Shown: positions 16,534 through 24,838 of the stretch, one piece after another
How positions within the stretch are numbered: position 1 is the stretch's first letter
Layout of the letters: every line of letters begins with the position of its first letter
Assembly (NCBI GenBank): GCA_015689685.1
Contig: WVSL01000004.1
Location: 1 to 64,000, forward strand
DNA from: Rhodobacterales bacterium HKCCE2091
GTDB lineage: Bacteria; Pseudomonadota; Alphaproteobacteria; Rhodobacterales; Rhodobacteraceae
Length of the DNA: 64,000 nt
Direction of reading: 5' to 3'
Translations under genes and position numbers: made by a program
Notes under the pieces: model-generated
Database searches by the model: none
What the model saw: the letters and a program-made list of their open reading frames with translations, nothing else
Told to the model about the DNA's origin: nothing

Positions 16534-18038
16534 GCCACGTCCTCCCTGGTTTCGGGTGCCCCGTCGCGGGTGTCCCTGAAGTGACGCCAGCCCGACCACG
16601 CAAGGAACAGGAAGGAGGCCAGGAACAGCCCCGCCGCGATTGGCTGCTGGAAGAAGTAGAGGAAGTCGCCCCGCGCGATCACCAGCCCCTGACGAAGGCT
16701 CTGTTCGATCACCGGGCCGAGTACGAAGCCGATCACCACGGGCGCAAGCGGGAAGTTCAGAAGCCGCATCCCGAACCCGACCAGTCCCGCCACCAGCATC
16801 ACGAGCAGGTCGAACCCGTTGTAGTTGACCGAGAAGGTGCCGATGGCCAGCAGCACGAGAATGATCGACAGCAGGATCGGTTCCGGCGCGCGGATGGCGC
16901 GGGAAAAGATCGGCCCCATGATCGCGCCGAGCGGCAGGAGCGCGAGGTTCACGATGAAGAGCCCGGCGAAGATGAAGATCATCAGGTCGCCGTTTTCGAC
17001 GAAGAGCCGCGGGCCGGGCGTGATGCCCTGGATGATGAGCGCGCCGAGCATGACCGCGGTGATCGGGTCGCCGGGGATGCCGAGCGACAGGGTGGGCACC
17101 AGCGCGCCGCCGGTGACCGCGTTGTTGGCGGTCTCGGACGCGATGATGCCGTCGGGTTCGCCCTTGCCGAAGTTGTCCCGGTTGGGCGAGGACCGGCGCG
17201 CCTCGGCATAGCTGACCATCGAGGACGCGGTGGCGCCGACGCCGGGCAGGGTGCCGATCCAGGTCCCGATCAGCGCGGACTTGCCGAACACCCGCCAGCG
17301 CGAGGCCATGTCGGCGAGCGGGGGGAAGCGGAAGCCCGTGTCGGAGATCGGCCTGTCATCGGCGGCGGCGTTCTCGCCCACCCGGACGAAGACCTCGGAC
17401 AGGGCGAAAAGCCCGACGAGGAAGGGGACGAGCGCGATCCCGGCCATCAGGTTGAAGTTCGAGAAGTGGAGCCGCACGTCGCCGGTCAGCGGGTCCTGCC
17501 CGATGGTCGCGGCGAGCAGGCCGAGAAGACAGGCGAGCAGGCCTTTCAGGAGGTTCCCGCGCGACACGCTGACCACGCAGGTCAGCGCGAAGAGGCCGAG
17601 CGCGAAGTACTCGATCGGCCCGAACCTGAGCCCGAGCCGCGCCAGGAGCGGCGCGGCAACGATCAGGATCACGACCGAGATCAGACCGCCGATGGTCGAG
17701 GCCGCGGTCGCCCATCCGAGCGCGAGATCGCCCTTGCCATGCTGCATCATCGGGTAGCCGTCGAAGACGGTCGCCGCGGCCTGCGGGGTGCCCGGCGTGT
17801 TGATGAGGATCGCGGACAGCGACCCGCCGTAGACCGACCCGGCGTAGAGCCCGAGCAGGAGCGCGATGGACGGCTCCGGCCCCATCACGAAGGTCAGCGG
17901 CAGGGCCAGCGTGATCGCCAGCACCGACCCGAGCCCGGGCATGGCGCCGATCAGGATGCCGGCGGCGGTGCCGCCGACGAGGATGGCGATGTTGACCGGG
18001 TCGGCGAGCGCGGTCAGCGCGGACACGAGGTTTTCCAT
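16530..18038 (-). CDS. tripartite tricarboxylate transporter large permease (TctA family)
   Basis: A 502-aa integral membrane protein with about 11-12 helices. Family signatures are visible: the N-terminal GAMPGLGSV near 32-40, YGGSLSAILINTPGTP near 75-90 and a second copy, GTLPGVGATASSMVSY near 265. TctA forms the channel of TTT importers, which use a periplasmic binding protein and an ion gradient to import carboxylates. The ATG at 18038 overlaps the TctB stop by one base. All three TTT genes are contiguous and in the usual C-B-A order. Confidence 0.95.
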   Translation of the reverse strand: MENLVSALTALADPVNIAILVGGTAAGILIGAMPGLGSVLAITLALPLTFVMGPEPSIALLLGLYAGSVYGGSLSAILINTPGTPQAAATVFDGYPMMQHGKGDLALGWATAASTIGGLISVVILIVAAPLLARLGLRFGPIEYFALGLFALTCVVSVSRGNLLKGLLACLLGLLAATIGQDPLTGDVRLHFSNFNLMAGIALVPFLVGLFALSEVFVRVGENAAADDRPISDTGFRFPPLADMASRWRVFGKSALIGTWIGTLPGVGATASSMVSYAEARRSSPNRDNFGKGEPDGIIASETANNAVTGGALVPTLSLGIPGDPITAVMLGALIIQGITPGPRLFVENGDLMIFIFAGLFIVNLALLPLGAIMGPIFSRAIRAPEPILLSIILVLLAIGTFSVNYNGFDLLVMLVAGLVGFGMRLLNFPLAPVVIGFVLGPVIEQSLRQGLVIARGDFLYFFQQPIAAGLFLASFLFLAWSGWRHFRDTRDGAPETREDVA

Positions 18039-18523
18039 CACGAGCCTCCCCCGATGGCGCGGATCATGTCGTCGATCCCGATGCCCGGCGGGCGGATCGA
18101 GAACAGCTCCGCGAAGGCGTACCAGAGCCCGGCGACGGTCAGCAGCGTGACCGCCGCGATCACAAGCGGGTTGCGGTAGCCGAGCGTGACGATGACGGCG
18201 GGCAGGAAGACCAGCGTCGCCGGGATGAAGCCTGCCGGCGCGAAGGCGGCGAGGTAGACGCCGGCCAGGACCAGCACCGCGAGCACCCGGCGCCACGCGA
18301 GGCCCGGCCCGGCGGAGCCGGCCGCGCGGCGGCCGACGAGGCCCTGGATCAGCAGGACCGCCCCGCCTGCCGCGAAGATCACCAGCAGGAAACGCGGGAA
18401 GGTCATCGGGTTCCGTGCCAGTTCCACGCCCGCGAACTGGCCCGGAAGCGCCTGCGAGAAGAGCAGCGCGGAGATGCCGAGAACGGCACCTCCGGCAATC
18501 AGGTTTTCGCGGTTGCGGTCCAC
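18038..18523 (-). CDS. tripartite tricarboxylate transporter small permease (TctB family)
   Basis: A 161-aa protein with four predicted membrane helices (about 8-28, 43-63, 80-112 and 118-140). It fits the size and layout of TctB subunits, which are poorly conserved in sequence and recognised mainly by position between TctC and TctA. It starts 14 nt downstream of the TctC stop. Confidence 0.88.
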   Translation of the reverse strand: MDRNRENLIAGGAVLGISALLFSQALPGQFAGVELARNPMTFPRFLLVIFAAGGAVLLIQGLVGRRAAGSAGPGLAWRRVLAVLVLAGVYLAAFAPAGFIPATLVFLPAVIVTLGYRNPLVIAAVTLLTVAGLWYAFAELFSIRPPGIGIDDMIRAIGGGS

Positions 18524-18537
18524 GGCACGGGGTCCCG

Positions 18538-19479
18538 TCAGTTCAGGACGCGGGCGAGGATCGCGCCGTTGATCTCGCTGCCCTGAAGGACCTCGTCGCG
18601 CACGGCGTCGCTGCCTAGGAACCGCGGGAACGAGCCGAGGTTGCCGAGCGTCTCGGCGAAGTCCGGGCTCTGCGCGGTCTGCTCGCAGGCGTCCTCAAGC
18701 GTGGCGCGGACGTCCTCGGGCAGGCCCTGCGGCGCGAACAGGCCGCCCCACCAGCTCGCCGTGGTCTCGAAGCCTTCCTCGATCGAGGTCGGCACGTCGG
18801 GCGCGGCCTCGACACGTTCCTCGGCGAAGATCGCGACCGCGTCGAGTTCGTAGCGCGGCACGTTCGAGAAGATCGCCATGTACATGTCGATATGGCCGCC
18901 CATCAGCGCGGTCACGCCGGGGCCGTCACCCTGGAACGGCACGTGCTCGATCTCCACGCCGGTCTCGTCGAGGAACACCTCCATCGCGAGATGCGGCAGC
19001 GAGCCGGGGCCGGGCGAGCCGTAGGTCAGTTCGCCGGGATTTTCGCGGGCGTAGTCGACCACTTCGGCGAGGCTGGAGAACGGGGAATCCGGCGCCAGCG
19101 CCAGCGCCTGCGGGCTGTGGAACAGCGCGCAGATGTAGTCGAAATCCTCGATCGAGTAGGGCGTCTCGCGCATGTGCGGCTGGTTGATGAGCGGTGCCGC
19201 CGGGATGACGCCGATGGTGTAGCCATCGGGCCGCGACCGGGCGATCTGGGCGGTGCCCACGGTTCCGGCGCCGCCGCCGACATTGGTCACGGCGATGTCG
19301 GTCCCGAGGATGCCCGACATGACGTCCGCCGCCGCGCGGCCCATCGTGTCGGTCGACCCGCCGGCCGGGAACGGCACGATCGCGGTGATCGCGCGTTCGG
19401 GGTAGTCGGCCATCGCCGCGCCCGCGGCGAGGGCGAGCCCCATCGCGAGGGCAGAGGTTTTCGTGAGTGTCTTCAGCAT
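18538..19479 (-). CDS. TTT periplasmic substrate-binding protein (TctC/BUG family)
   Basis: A 313-aa secreted protein. Residues 1-24 are a Sec signal peptide ending in AAMA before Asp-Tyr-Pro. The mature protein starts with the BUG-family motif YPERAITAIVPFPAGGSTDTM (positions 26-46, key residues Pro-Phe-x-Pro-Gly-Gly), followed by the GGGAGTVGT and TYGSPG loops that hold the carboxylate ligand. These proteins bind organic acids and deliver them to the TctAB permease. GGAGG sits 7 nt before the ATG. It lies 51 nt downstream of the CoA-ligase gene, so the imported acid is likely the ligase substrate. Confidence 0.94.
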   Translation of the reverse strand: MLKTLTKTSALAMGLALAAGAAMADYPERAITAIVPFPAGGSTDTMGRAAADVMSGILGTDIAVTNVGGGAGTVGTAQIARSRPDGYTIGVIPAAPLINQPHMRETPYSIEDFDYICALFHSPQALALAPDSPFSSLAEVVDYARENPGELTYGSPGPGSLPHLAMEVFLDETGVEIEHVPFQGDGPGVTALMGGHIDMYMAIFSNVPRYELDAVAIFAEERVEAAPDVPTSIEEGFETTASWWGGLFAPQGLPEDVRATLEDACEQTAQSPDFAETLGNLGSFPRFLGSDAVRDEVLQGSEINGAILARVLN

Positions 19480-19530
19480 GTTGTTCCTCCCTTGGAATGC
19501 TATCGACGTCGTCGTCTAGATTTCCGGCCG

Positions 19531-21666
19531 TCAGGTTCCCCCGACGTCCTTGTCGGCCACCCGGACGACGCAATCGCCCGCGATGACCCCTTTCCCCGCC
19601 TCCAGAACGAAGAGCGGGTTGATCTCGATTTCCTGGACCTCGCCCGCGGGCTCGGCGATCCGGCGCGAGACGCCGGCGATGGCGCGGGCCAGAGCGTCGG
19701 TATCCGCCGGGCGCTTGCCGCGGGCGCCGGACAGGATGCGCGAGATCCGGGTTTCCGCGATCATCGCGCGTGCCTCGTCCTCGGTGACCGGGGCCATGCG
19801 CAGGGACACGTCCTCGAAGATCTCCGCGAAGATGCCGCCCGCGCCGAACATGACGATCGGTCCGAAGGCCGGGTCGACCCGCGCGCCGAGGATGACCTCG
19901 GCCCCGCCGGCGACCATCTCCTGCACCAGCACCCCTTCCTCGGGAACCGGCGGCGTCAGCGACGACGGGATCGCGGCAAGGTCCGCGAAGGCCGACGCGA
20001 CCTCCTCCGTCGTCTTCAGGCCGACCCGCACGCCGCCGAGCTCGGACTTGTGGTCCATCCGGCTCGACAGGAGTTTCGCCACGACCGGGAAGCCGATCTC
20101 CTCCGCCGCCGCGACCGCGTCGGACGCGGATTGGACGACGCGCTCGCGCGGTCTGGTCACGCCGGTTCCGTCGAGATGGGCCTTCGCCTCGGCCTCGTTC
20201 AGGAGCCGTGCCGGCTTCGCCCTGGGGGCCGGCCCGTTCGCGAAATCGGGCAGGGGGCCGCGGGCGGTCCAGATCGCGGCGAGCCCCCGGATCGCGCGGG
20301 CGGGCGTCGGGTAGACCGGCACGCCGAGCGCCTCCAGCCGGTCATACGCCGCGCCGTTATGGCTGCGCGGCGCGTTCCACGAGATCACGATCGGCATGTC
20401 TGTTTCGGCGTGGAGCGTGGAGACCGCCTCGGCGATCGACAGCCCGGCCTTGCCCGACGCACCCGCGAAGGTCAGCGCCAGCATGTCGATGTTCGGGTCG
20501 GCGGCCACCAGCGCCAGCGTCCGCGCCAGTGCCGTCGGGTCCATCACCGCGTTGGCGGTCACGTCGAGCGGGTTGGCGAAGCTCGCGAATTTCGGCAGCA
20601 GGTCGCGCAGCGCGGTCACGGTCGCGTCGGACAGTTCACCCAGGTCCAGCCCGAGCGCCTCGGCCCGGTCGGCCATCGCGACACCGGCCCCGCCCGAGAC
20701 CGTCACCACGCCGACGCGCGGGCCACGGGCGACGCGGCCGGTGTCGAGCGCGCGGGTGCAGTCGGCCATCTCGCCGATGTCCTCCACGTCGACGATGCCG
20801 TATTGCCGGAACGCGGCGCGGTAGAGCTTGTCGTCGCCCGCGAGGCTCGCGGTATGGGACGCGGCGGCCTTGGCGCCCGCGCTCGACCGGCCGACCTTCC
20901 ACAGGACGAGCGGCTTGCCCGCGCCCCGGGCCTTCGCCGCGACATCGCGCAGGCGGCCGGCGTCGCGCAGGCCCTCGATGTACCCGGCGACGACGCTGGT
21001 GCCGTCGTCGTCGAGCATCGCGTCCACCATCTCCAGCGCGGTGGTCCCGGCCTCGTTCCCGGTCGAGACGTAGCTGCGCACACCGACCTTCTCGGTGCTG
21101 AGACCCATCAGGAGCGAGTTGCCGAACGCGCCGGACTGCGACACGACCCCGACCCGGCCCTTGAGGTAGTCGAGCTTGTAGGGCGGGCCGAAGCCGACGT
21201 GGATCCCTTCGGCCACGTTCATGAACCCCTGGCAGTTCGGCCCGATCACCTGCACGCCGCCCTCGGCCGCCGCGGCGGCGAGGTCGTCCTGCAGGGCGCG
21301 GCCGTCGTCCCCGGCCTCCGAGAAACCGGAGGCGTAGATCACGGCGAAGGGCGCGCCGATTGCGCCGGCCTGCCGGATCACGTCGGCCGCCCGCGCCGCG
21401 GGCACGGCCACGGCGACGAGATCGACCTTGCCCGGGATCGCGGCCAGCGAGGGATAGCAGTCGAGCCCGAGCAGGGTCTCGTATTTCGGGTTCACCGGGT
21501 AGATGCGCCCGTCGAAGCGGCGGTCGACCAGGTTTTCCACCACGTCGCGGCCCACGGCGCCGGGGGTCTCCGATGCGCCGACGATGGCGATGGACCGCGG
21601 CCGGAACAGGGACGCGAGCGACGCGGCCTCGCGGGGGCGGTCGAGGGTTTCGGCCTGCCCGCTCAT
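19531..21666 (-). CDS. acyl-CoA synthetase (ADP-forming), fused alpha-beta
   Basis: A 711-aa fused ADP-forming acyl-CoA ligase. The order is CoA-binding Rossmann domain (SIAIVGASETPGAVG, residues 27-41), ligase CoA domain with the phosphohistidine loop ASHTASLAG near 275, a flavodoxin-like domain, then the ATP-grasp beta domain from about 490 (FPVVAKLLSSRMDHKSELGGV). It makes acyl-CoA from a free acid with ATP giving ADP and phosphate, or runs in reverse. Its ATG overlaps the stop of the acyl-CoA dehydrogenase gene. With the TTT importer it forms a capture-and-activate unit for an organic acid. Confidence 0.93.
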   Translation of the reverse strand: MSGQAETLDRPREAASLASLFRPRSIAIVGASETPGAVGRDVVENLVDRRFDGRIYPVNPKYETLLGLDCYPSLAAIPGKVDLVAVAVPAARAADVIRQAGAIGAPFAVIYASGFSEAGDDGRALQDDLAAAAAEGGVQVIGPNCQGFMNVAEGIHVGFGPPYKLDYLKGRVGVVSQSGAFGNSLLMGLSTEKVGVRSYVSTGNEAGTTALEMVDAMLDDDGTSVVAGYIEGLRDAGRLRDVAAKARGAGKPLVLWKVGRSSAGAKAAASHTASLAGDDKLYRAAFRQYGIVDVEDIGEMADCTRALDTGRVARGPRVGVVTVSGGAGVAMADRAEALGLDLGELSDATVTALRDLLPKFASFANPLDVTANAVMDPTALARTLALVAADPNIDMLALTFAGASGKAGLSIAEAVSTLHAETDMPIVISWNAPRSHNGAAYDRLEALGVPVYPTPARAIRGLAAIWTARGPLPDFANGPAPRAKPARLLNEAEAKAHLDGTGVTRPRERVVQSASDAVAAAEEIGFPVVAKLLSSRMDHKSELGGVRVGLKTTEEVASAFADLAAIPSSLTPPVPEEGVLVQEMVAGGAEVILGARVDPAFGPIVMFGAGGIFAEIFEDVSLRMAPVTEDEARAMIAETRISRILSGARGKRPADTDALARAIAGVSRRIAEPAGEVQEIEINPLFVLEAGKGVIAGDCVVRVADKDVGGT

Positions 21667-22820
21667 GCCGCGCGCGCCTTCTGGGTCTGCCGGGTGATGT
21701 TGAGCTGGTGGATCTGGCTGGTGCCCTCGTAGAGCCGGAACAGCCGCACGTCGCGGTAGTAGCGCTCGATCGGGCTGTGGTCCGCGACGTAGCCCGCCCC
21801 GCCGAACACCTGAACAGCGCGGTCGGCGACCCGGCCGCACATCTCGGAGGCGAAGTACTTGCAGATCGAGGCCTGCAGCGCGATGTCCTTGCCCTCGTCG
21901 CGGGCGCGGGCGGTTTCCAGAACCAGCGCGCGGGCGGCGTGGATCTCGGTCTGACAGTCGGCGAGCAGCGCGGCGACGAGCTGGAAATCCACGATCGCCT
22001 TGCCGAACTGCCTGCGCGTTTCGGCATGGGCGAAGGCGAGGTCGAACATGCGGATCGCCGGCCCGGTGCAGAGCGCGGCGAGGTGGATGCGCTGCTTGTT
22101 CAGGACCCGCATCGCGGTGCGGAAGCCTTCGCCCTCCTTGCCGCCGACGAGGTTCGCGGCCGGCACGCGGCAGTTTTCCAGGATGACCTCGCCCACGGGC
22201 GATCCGGCCTGGCCCATCATCCGGTAGGGCGCGCTGGTCGACAGCCCCGCCATGCCGCGCTCGACGATGAAGGCGCTGAGCCCGCGCGCGCCCGGCGTGT
22301 CGGGATCGGTGCGGGCGATGACGGTGAAGAGATCGGCGATCGGGGCGTTGGTGATGTAGCACTTGCGCCCGTCGAGCACGTAGTCGTCGCCGTCGCGGCG
22401 GGCCGTGGTCGCGACCGCGGTGGCCTCGGACCCGGCATCCGGCTCGGTCAGGGCGAAGCAACCGGTGGCGCGCCCGCTGGCAAGTTCCGGCAGGTAGCGG
22501 GCCTTCTGATCGGCGGTGCCGTCTGCAACCAGCGCCTCGGACCCGATGCCGGTGTTGGTGCCGACGCGGGCGCGGAAGGCGACGGAGCATTGCGACAGTT
22601 CCAACGCCAGCGTCACCAGTTCCTCGGTCGTCGCGCCGAGTCCGCCGAACTCGGCCGGGATCGACCAGCCGAAGAAGCCGCGCGCGGCCATGTCGGCGAC
22701 GATCTCGTCCGGCACCTCGTTCGCCTCGGCGACGCGGTCCTCGTTCGGGTGCGCCACGTCGCGCACCCAGTCGCGGACCTCGGTCACGAGGTTCGCCAGC
22801 TTGTCGGCATCGCGGATCAA
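21663..22820 (-). CDS. acyl-CoA dehydrogenase
   Basis: A 385-aa flavoprotein with the full three-part ACAD fold. The FAD-contact motif CFALTEPDAGSEA is near residue 120, KCYITNAPIADL near 150, and the C-terminal helix domain carries RRQFGKAI and QVFGGAGYVADHSPIERYYRD. The segment LYEGTSQIHQLNI near the C-terminus holds the Glu that serves as catalytic base in short-chain enzymes. I chose TTG at 22820 as start because GGAGG lies 7 nt upstream and no ATG suits; the N-terminal helix begins there. It introduces an alpha-beta double bond into an acyl-CoA. Confidence 0.93.
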   Translation of the reverse strand: MIRDADKLANLVTEVRDWVRDVAHPNEDRVAEANEVPDEIVADMAARGFFGWSIPAEFGGLGATTEELVTLALELSQCSVAFRARVGTNTGIGSEALVADGTADQKARYLPELASGRATGCFALTEPDAGSEATAVATTARRDGDDYVLDGRKCYITNAPIADLFTVIARTDPDTPGARGLSAFIVERGMAGLSTSAPYRMMGQAGSPVGEVILENCRVPAANLVGGKEGEGFRTAMRVLNKQRIHLAALCTGPAIRMFDLAFAHAETRRQFGKAIVDFQLVAALLADCQTEIHAARALVLETARARDEGKDIALQASICKYFASEMCGRVADRAVQVFGGAGYVADHSPIERYYRDVRLFRLYEGTSQIHQLNITRQTQKARAA

Positions 22821-22846
22821 GTCTCTTCCTCCCCTTGGGGCGTCCT

Positions 22847-23806
22847 TCAGTCGCCCCGTTCGAAAAGCGCGTGTGACCGCGCCTTCAGCATTTCTCCCAT
22901 TTCGTGCAGGTCGGCCTCGGTCTTGCGGAACTTGGGCATCATGATGCTGATGACCCCCATGACCCGGCCGTCCGGCCCCCGGACCGCGACGGCGGCCGAT
23001 GCCGCGCCCTCGACCCGTTCGCTGTCCGATGTCGCGTAGCCGCGCGCGCGGATGTCCCGCAGCTCGGCCTGTAGCGCCGCCTTGTCGAGCGTGAACTGCG
23101 TCAGCCGGACCGGGTCGAGGTCGGCGAGGAAGTCGCCGACGACGTCCGGATCCAGCGTGGCCAGGTGGGCCTTGCCCGCGGCGCCGAGATAGGCCGGCTG
23201 CCGCGCGCCGGTCTCCAGCACGTAGCGGATCGGGTGCGGGCTCGGCAGGACCTCGACCACGACCTGTTCCCAACCGTTCGGCACGAACCAGCTCACGGTC
23301 TCCTGGAACGTCTCGCCCAGTTCCCTCATCACCGGACGGATGAAGCGGGCGAGGAACTGGTCGTTCAGCAGCGGGCGGAAGAATCGCATCATGCCCGTCG
23401 ACAGCCGCCATTCGCCGGTGACCTCGTCGAAGTCTGCGATGGAGGCGGCGCGGAGCTTGCCGAGCGCGCGTTCCACCTGCGGCACGTCCACCGCCAGCGC
23501 CTCGGCCAGCGCGGCGGAACTCCGTCCCCCGGTCGCGGAGGCGGCGATCATGTCCAGGAGCTCCACCCCCCGGGTCAGCCCGATCTCCCCGCCGCCGCCG
23601 ATCATCGCGGAATAGCGCTTCTGGTCGTCGCGGACGACATGGCCACTGGCCTCAAGCGTCTTGATGAAGCGGAAGGCGTTGGAGGTGTTGGTGTCGGCCC
23701 GGGTCGCGATCTCGGACAGCGTCAGCGGCGCCGGCGCATCCATCACGATACGCAGGAGTTCGAAGGCGCGGTCGACCGTCTTGAGAGTGTAGGTTTGCTC
23801 GGGCAT
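22847..23806 (-). CDS. IclR-family transcriptional regulator with an extra helical insert
   Basis: A 319-aa regulator, about 60 residues longer than most IclR proteins. Residues 8-60 form the winged helix-turn-helix (LTLSEIATRADTNTSNAFRF). A second HTH-like segment follows at about 80-130 (SSAALAEALAVDVPQVERAL) before the C-terminal effector-binding domain (AYLGAAGKAHLA, then RGYATSDSERVEGAASAAVAV). It is the first gene of the leftward operon, 26 nt before the acyl-CoA dehydrogenase, so it probably autoregulates and controls the whole pathway, with an acyl-CoA or the free acid as effector. The AT-rich stretch 23808-23850 upstream is the likely promoter and operator. Confidence 0.92.
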   Translation of the reverse strand: MPEQTYTLKTVDRAFELLRIVMDAPAPLTLSEIATRADTNTSNAFRFIKTLEASGHVVRDDQKRYSAMIGGGGEIGLTRGVELLDMIAASATGGRSSAALAEALAVDVPQVERALGKLRAASIADFDEVTGEWRLSTGMMRFFRPLLNDQFLARFIRPVMRELGETFQETVSWFVPNGWEQVVVEVLPSPHPIRYVLETGARQPAYLGAAGKAHLATLDPDVVGDFLADLDPVRLTQFTLDKAALQAELRDIRARGYATSDSERVEGAASAAVAVRGPDGRVMGVISIMMPKFRKTEADLHEMGEMLKARSHALFERGD

Positions 23807-24092
23807 CTTTTCGGATAGTGAAAAAGTTCAATAAATGAGAAACACGAAGCTGTCGTCAAGTCAACCGGTCCGTGCGGGCGGGTTCGCTGGCGGAAAAGAA
23901 GTCAGGGGATGAAGGGGCTTGCGCAAAGTTCGCGGCGGGGCGGCGTTGGCCGCGAAGAGTGCTCATTCCGGCCTGCGCCGACGAATCAAACCGGGCTTTC
24001 CAGCGTCCGCATGTCGATGAAACGCGAGTCATCCACAGGGTGACGTCATGGCGCCCTGTGGACAAGTCGTTGGATAGCTCTGTGGCTTGTTT
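23807..24092. other. intergenic region with IclR-operon promoter area
   Basis: No convincing gene is present. The 45 bp next to the IclR start are AT-rich compared with the surroundings. On the minus strand TTGACG (around 23862-23857) stands 18 nt before TTTATT, a plausible sigma-70 promoter for the IclR operon. The remainder holds a 9-bp-arm inverted repeat listed separately. The TetR gene ends at the right boundary. Confidence 0.4.
24032..24062. repeat. 9-bp inverted repeat around a TGACGTCA palindrome
   Basis: TCCACAGGG (24032-24040) and CCCTGTGGA (24054-24062) are perfect reverse complements separated by 13 nt that include the palindrome TGACGTCA (24041-24048). No T-run follows on either strand. 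It could be a TetR-gene 3' hairpin or a binding site; the outer halves resemble DnaA-box ends but I do not read it as an origin. Confidence 0.6.
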
Positions 24093-24668
24093 CTAGCGGG
24101 CGCGGAGGCCATCGACGAAGATGTCGGTCAGGTGCAGCACCCGAACCTTCCAGTCCGGCCCGGCGGGTTGCGCGTAGCACAGCGCGCGGACGGAGGTCAG
24201 GATGTCGCCCGAGCTGACATCGGGGCGCAGGCTGCCCTCCGCGGCGGCGCGGTGGACGAGGCGGTTCACCGCCTCCTCCAGCGGCTTGGAGATCTCGGCA
24301 TAGGCCGCCTTGGTCTCTTCGCAGCCGACGGCGGACAATGCGCCGAGCAACCCGCGCTTGGTCTCGATCAGCCCGACCATCGCGTGCAGCCACATCCGCA
24401 GCGTGTCATACCCGTTCTCTCCGCCCGCTTCCTGCGCTGCCGCGAGTTCGGCCAGGTCATCGACCTCCTGCCGGTAGACGGCCAGGAACAGGGCCTCGCG
24501 GGTGGGGAAGTTGCGGTAGAGCGTGCCGATCCCGACGCCGGCCTGCCGCGCCACCGCCTCGAGGCTTGCCTCGGGCCCGCCGCGCGCCAGTATCCCCCGG
24601 GCGGCGTCGATCAGCTTCGCGCGGTTTCTCAGCGCGTCCGATCTGGGCTTTCGCCGGGCCAGCGTCAT
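24093..24668 (-). CDS. TetR-family transcriptional repressor
   Basis: A 191-aa regulator. Residues 15-60 are the TetR HTH (ALRNRAKLIDAARGIL, then LEAVARQAGVGIGTLYRNFPTREALFLAVY). The C-terminal ligand domain is all-helical without recognisable family-specific residues. The ATG at 24668 was chosen because the HTH starts there at the usual distance; an upstream in-frame ATG would add 49 residues over the promoter region. The gene is divergent from the molybdenum hydroxylase operon, and a perfect palindrome in the shared region is its likely operator. Confidence 0.9.
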   Translation of the reverse strand: MTLARRKPRSDALRNRAKLIDAARGILARGGPEASLEAVARQAGVGIGTLYRNFPTREALFLAVYRQEVDDLAELAAAQEAGGENGYDTLRMWLHAMVGLIETKRGLLGALSAVGCEETKAAYAEISKPLEEAVNRLVHRAAAEGSLRPDVSSGDILTSVRALCYAQPAGPDWKVRVLHLTDIFVDGLRAR

Positions 24669-24685
24669 TTCCGTCGTCTCTCCCC

Positions 24686-24714
24686 TTGCAAAGCGGAGGC
24701 TGCCTCCGTATAAC
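24686..24714 (+). promoter_or_regulatory. sigma-70 promoter of the molybdenum hydroxylase operon
   Basis: TTGCAA (24686-24691) and TATAAC (24709-24714) are separated by exactly 17 nt. Transcription would start near 24721, about 118 nt before the first structural gene at 24839. The whole spacer is occupied by the palindrome at 24694-24708. Confidence 0.55.
24694..24708. promoter_or_regulatory. candidate TetR operator
   Basis: CGGAGGC-T-GCCTCCG is a perfect 15-bp inverted repeat lying between the -35 and -10 hexamers of the rightward promoter and 26 bp upstream of the TetR start codon. A repressor bound here would block RNA polymerase directly and could also limit tetR transcription. No experimental or comparative evidence is available from the sequence alone. 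Confidence 0.55.
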
Positions 24715-24838
24715 AGTGACACGGGGCGCAGTTCCGAGTCCATCGATGAACGATCGACCACCCGCCGCGATTGCCACCAGTCAGGTGCGCGGATCCCGCG
24801 CACTTCCTTCCACATGATCCTAAGCCAATGGAGGGCGC

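Noticed and set aside
24028-24065. DnaA-box-like TCATCCACA and TTGTCCACA halves as a replication origin
   Set aside because: Only two imperfect boxes, no AT-rich unwinding region and no origin-linked genes; they are explained by the arms of one inverted repeat.
24669-24815. 49-residue N-terminal extension of the TetR protein
   Set aside because: It would cover the promoter and operator of the divergent operon and adds no known TetR sequence.
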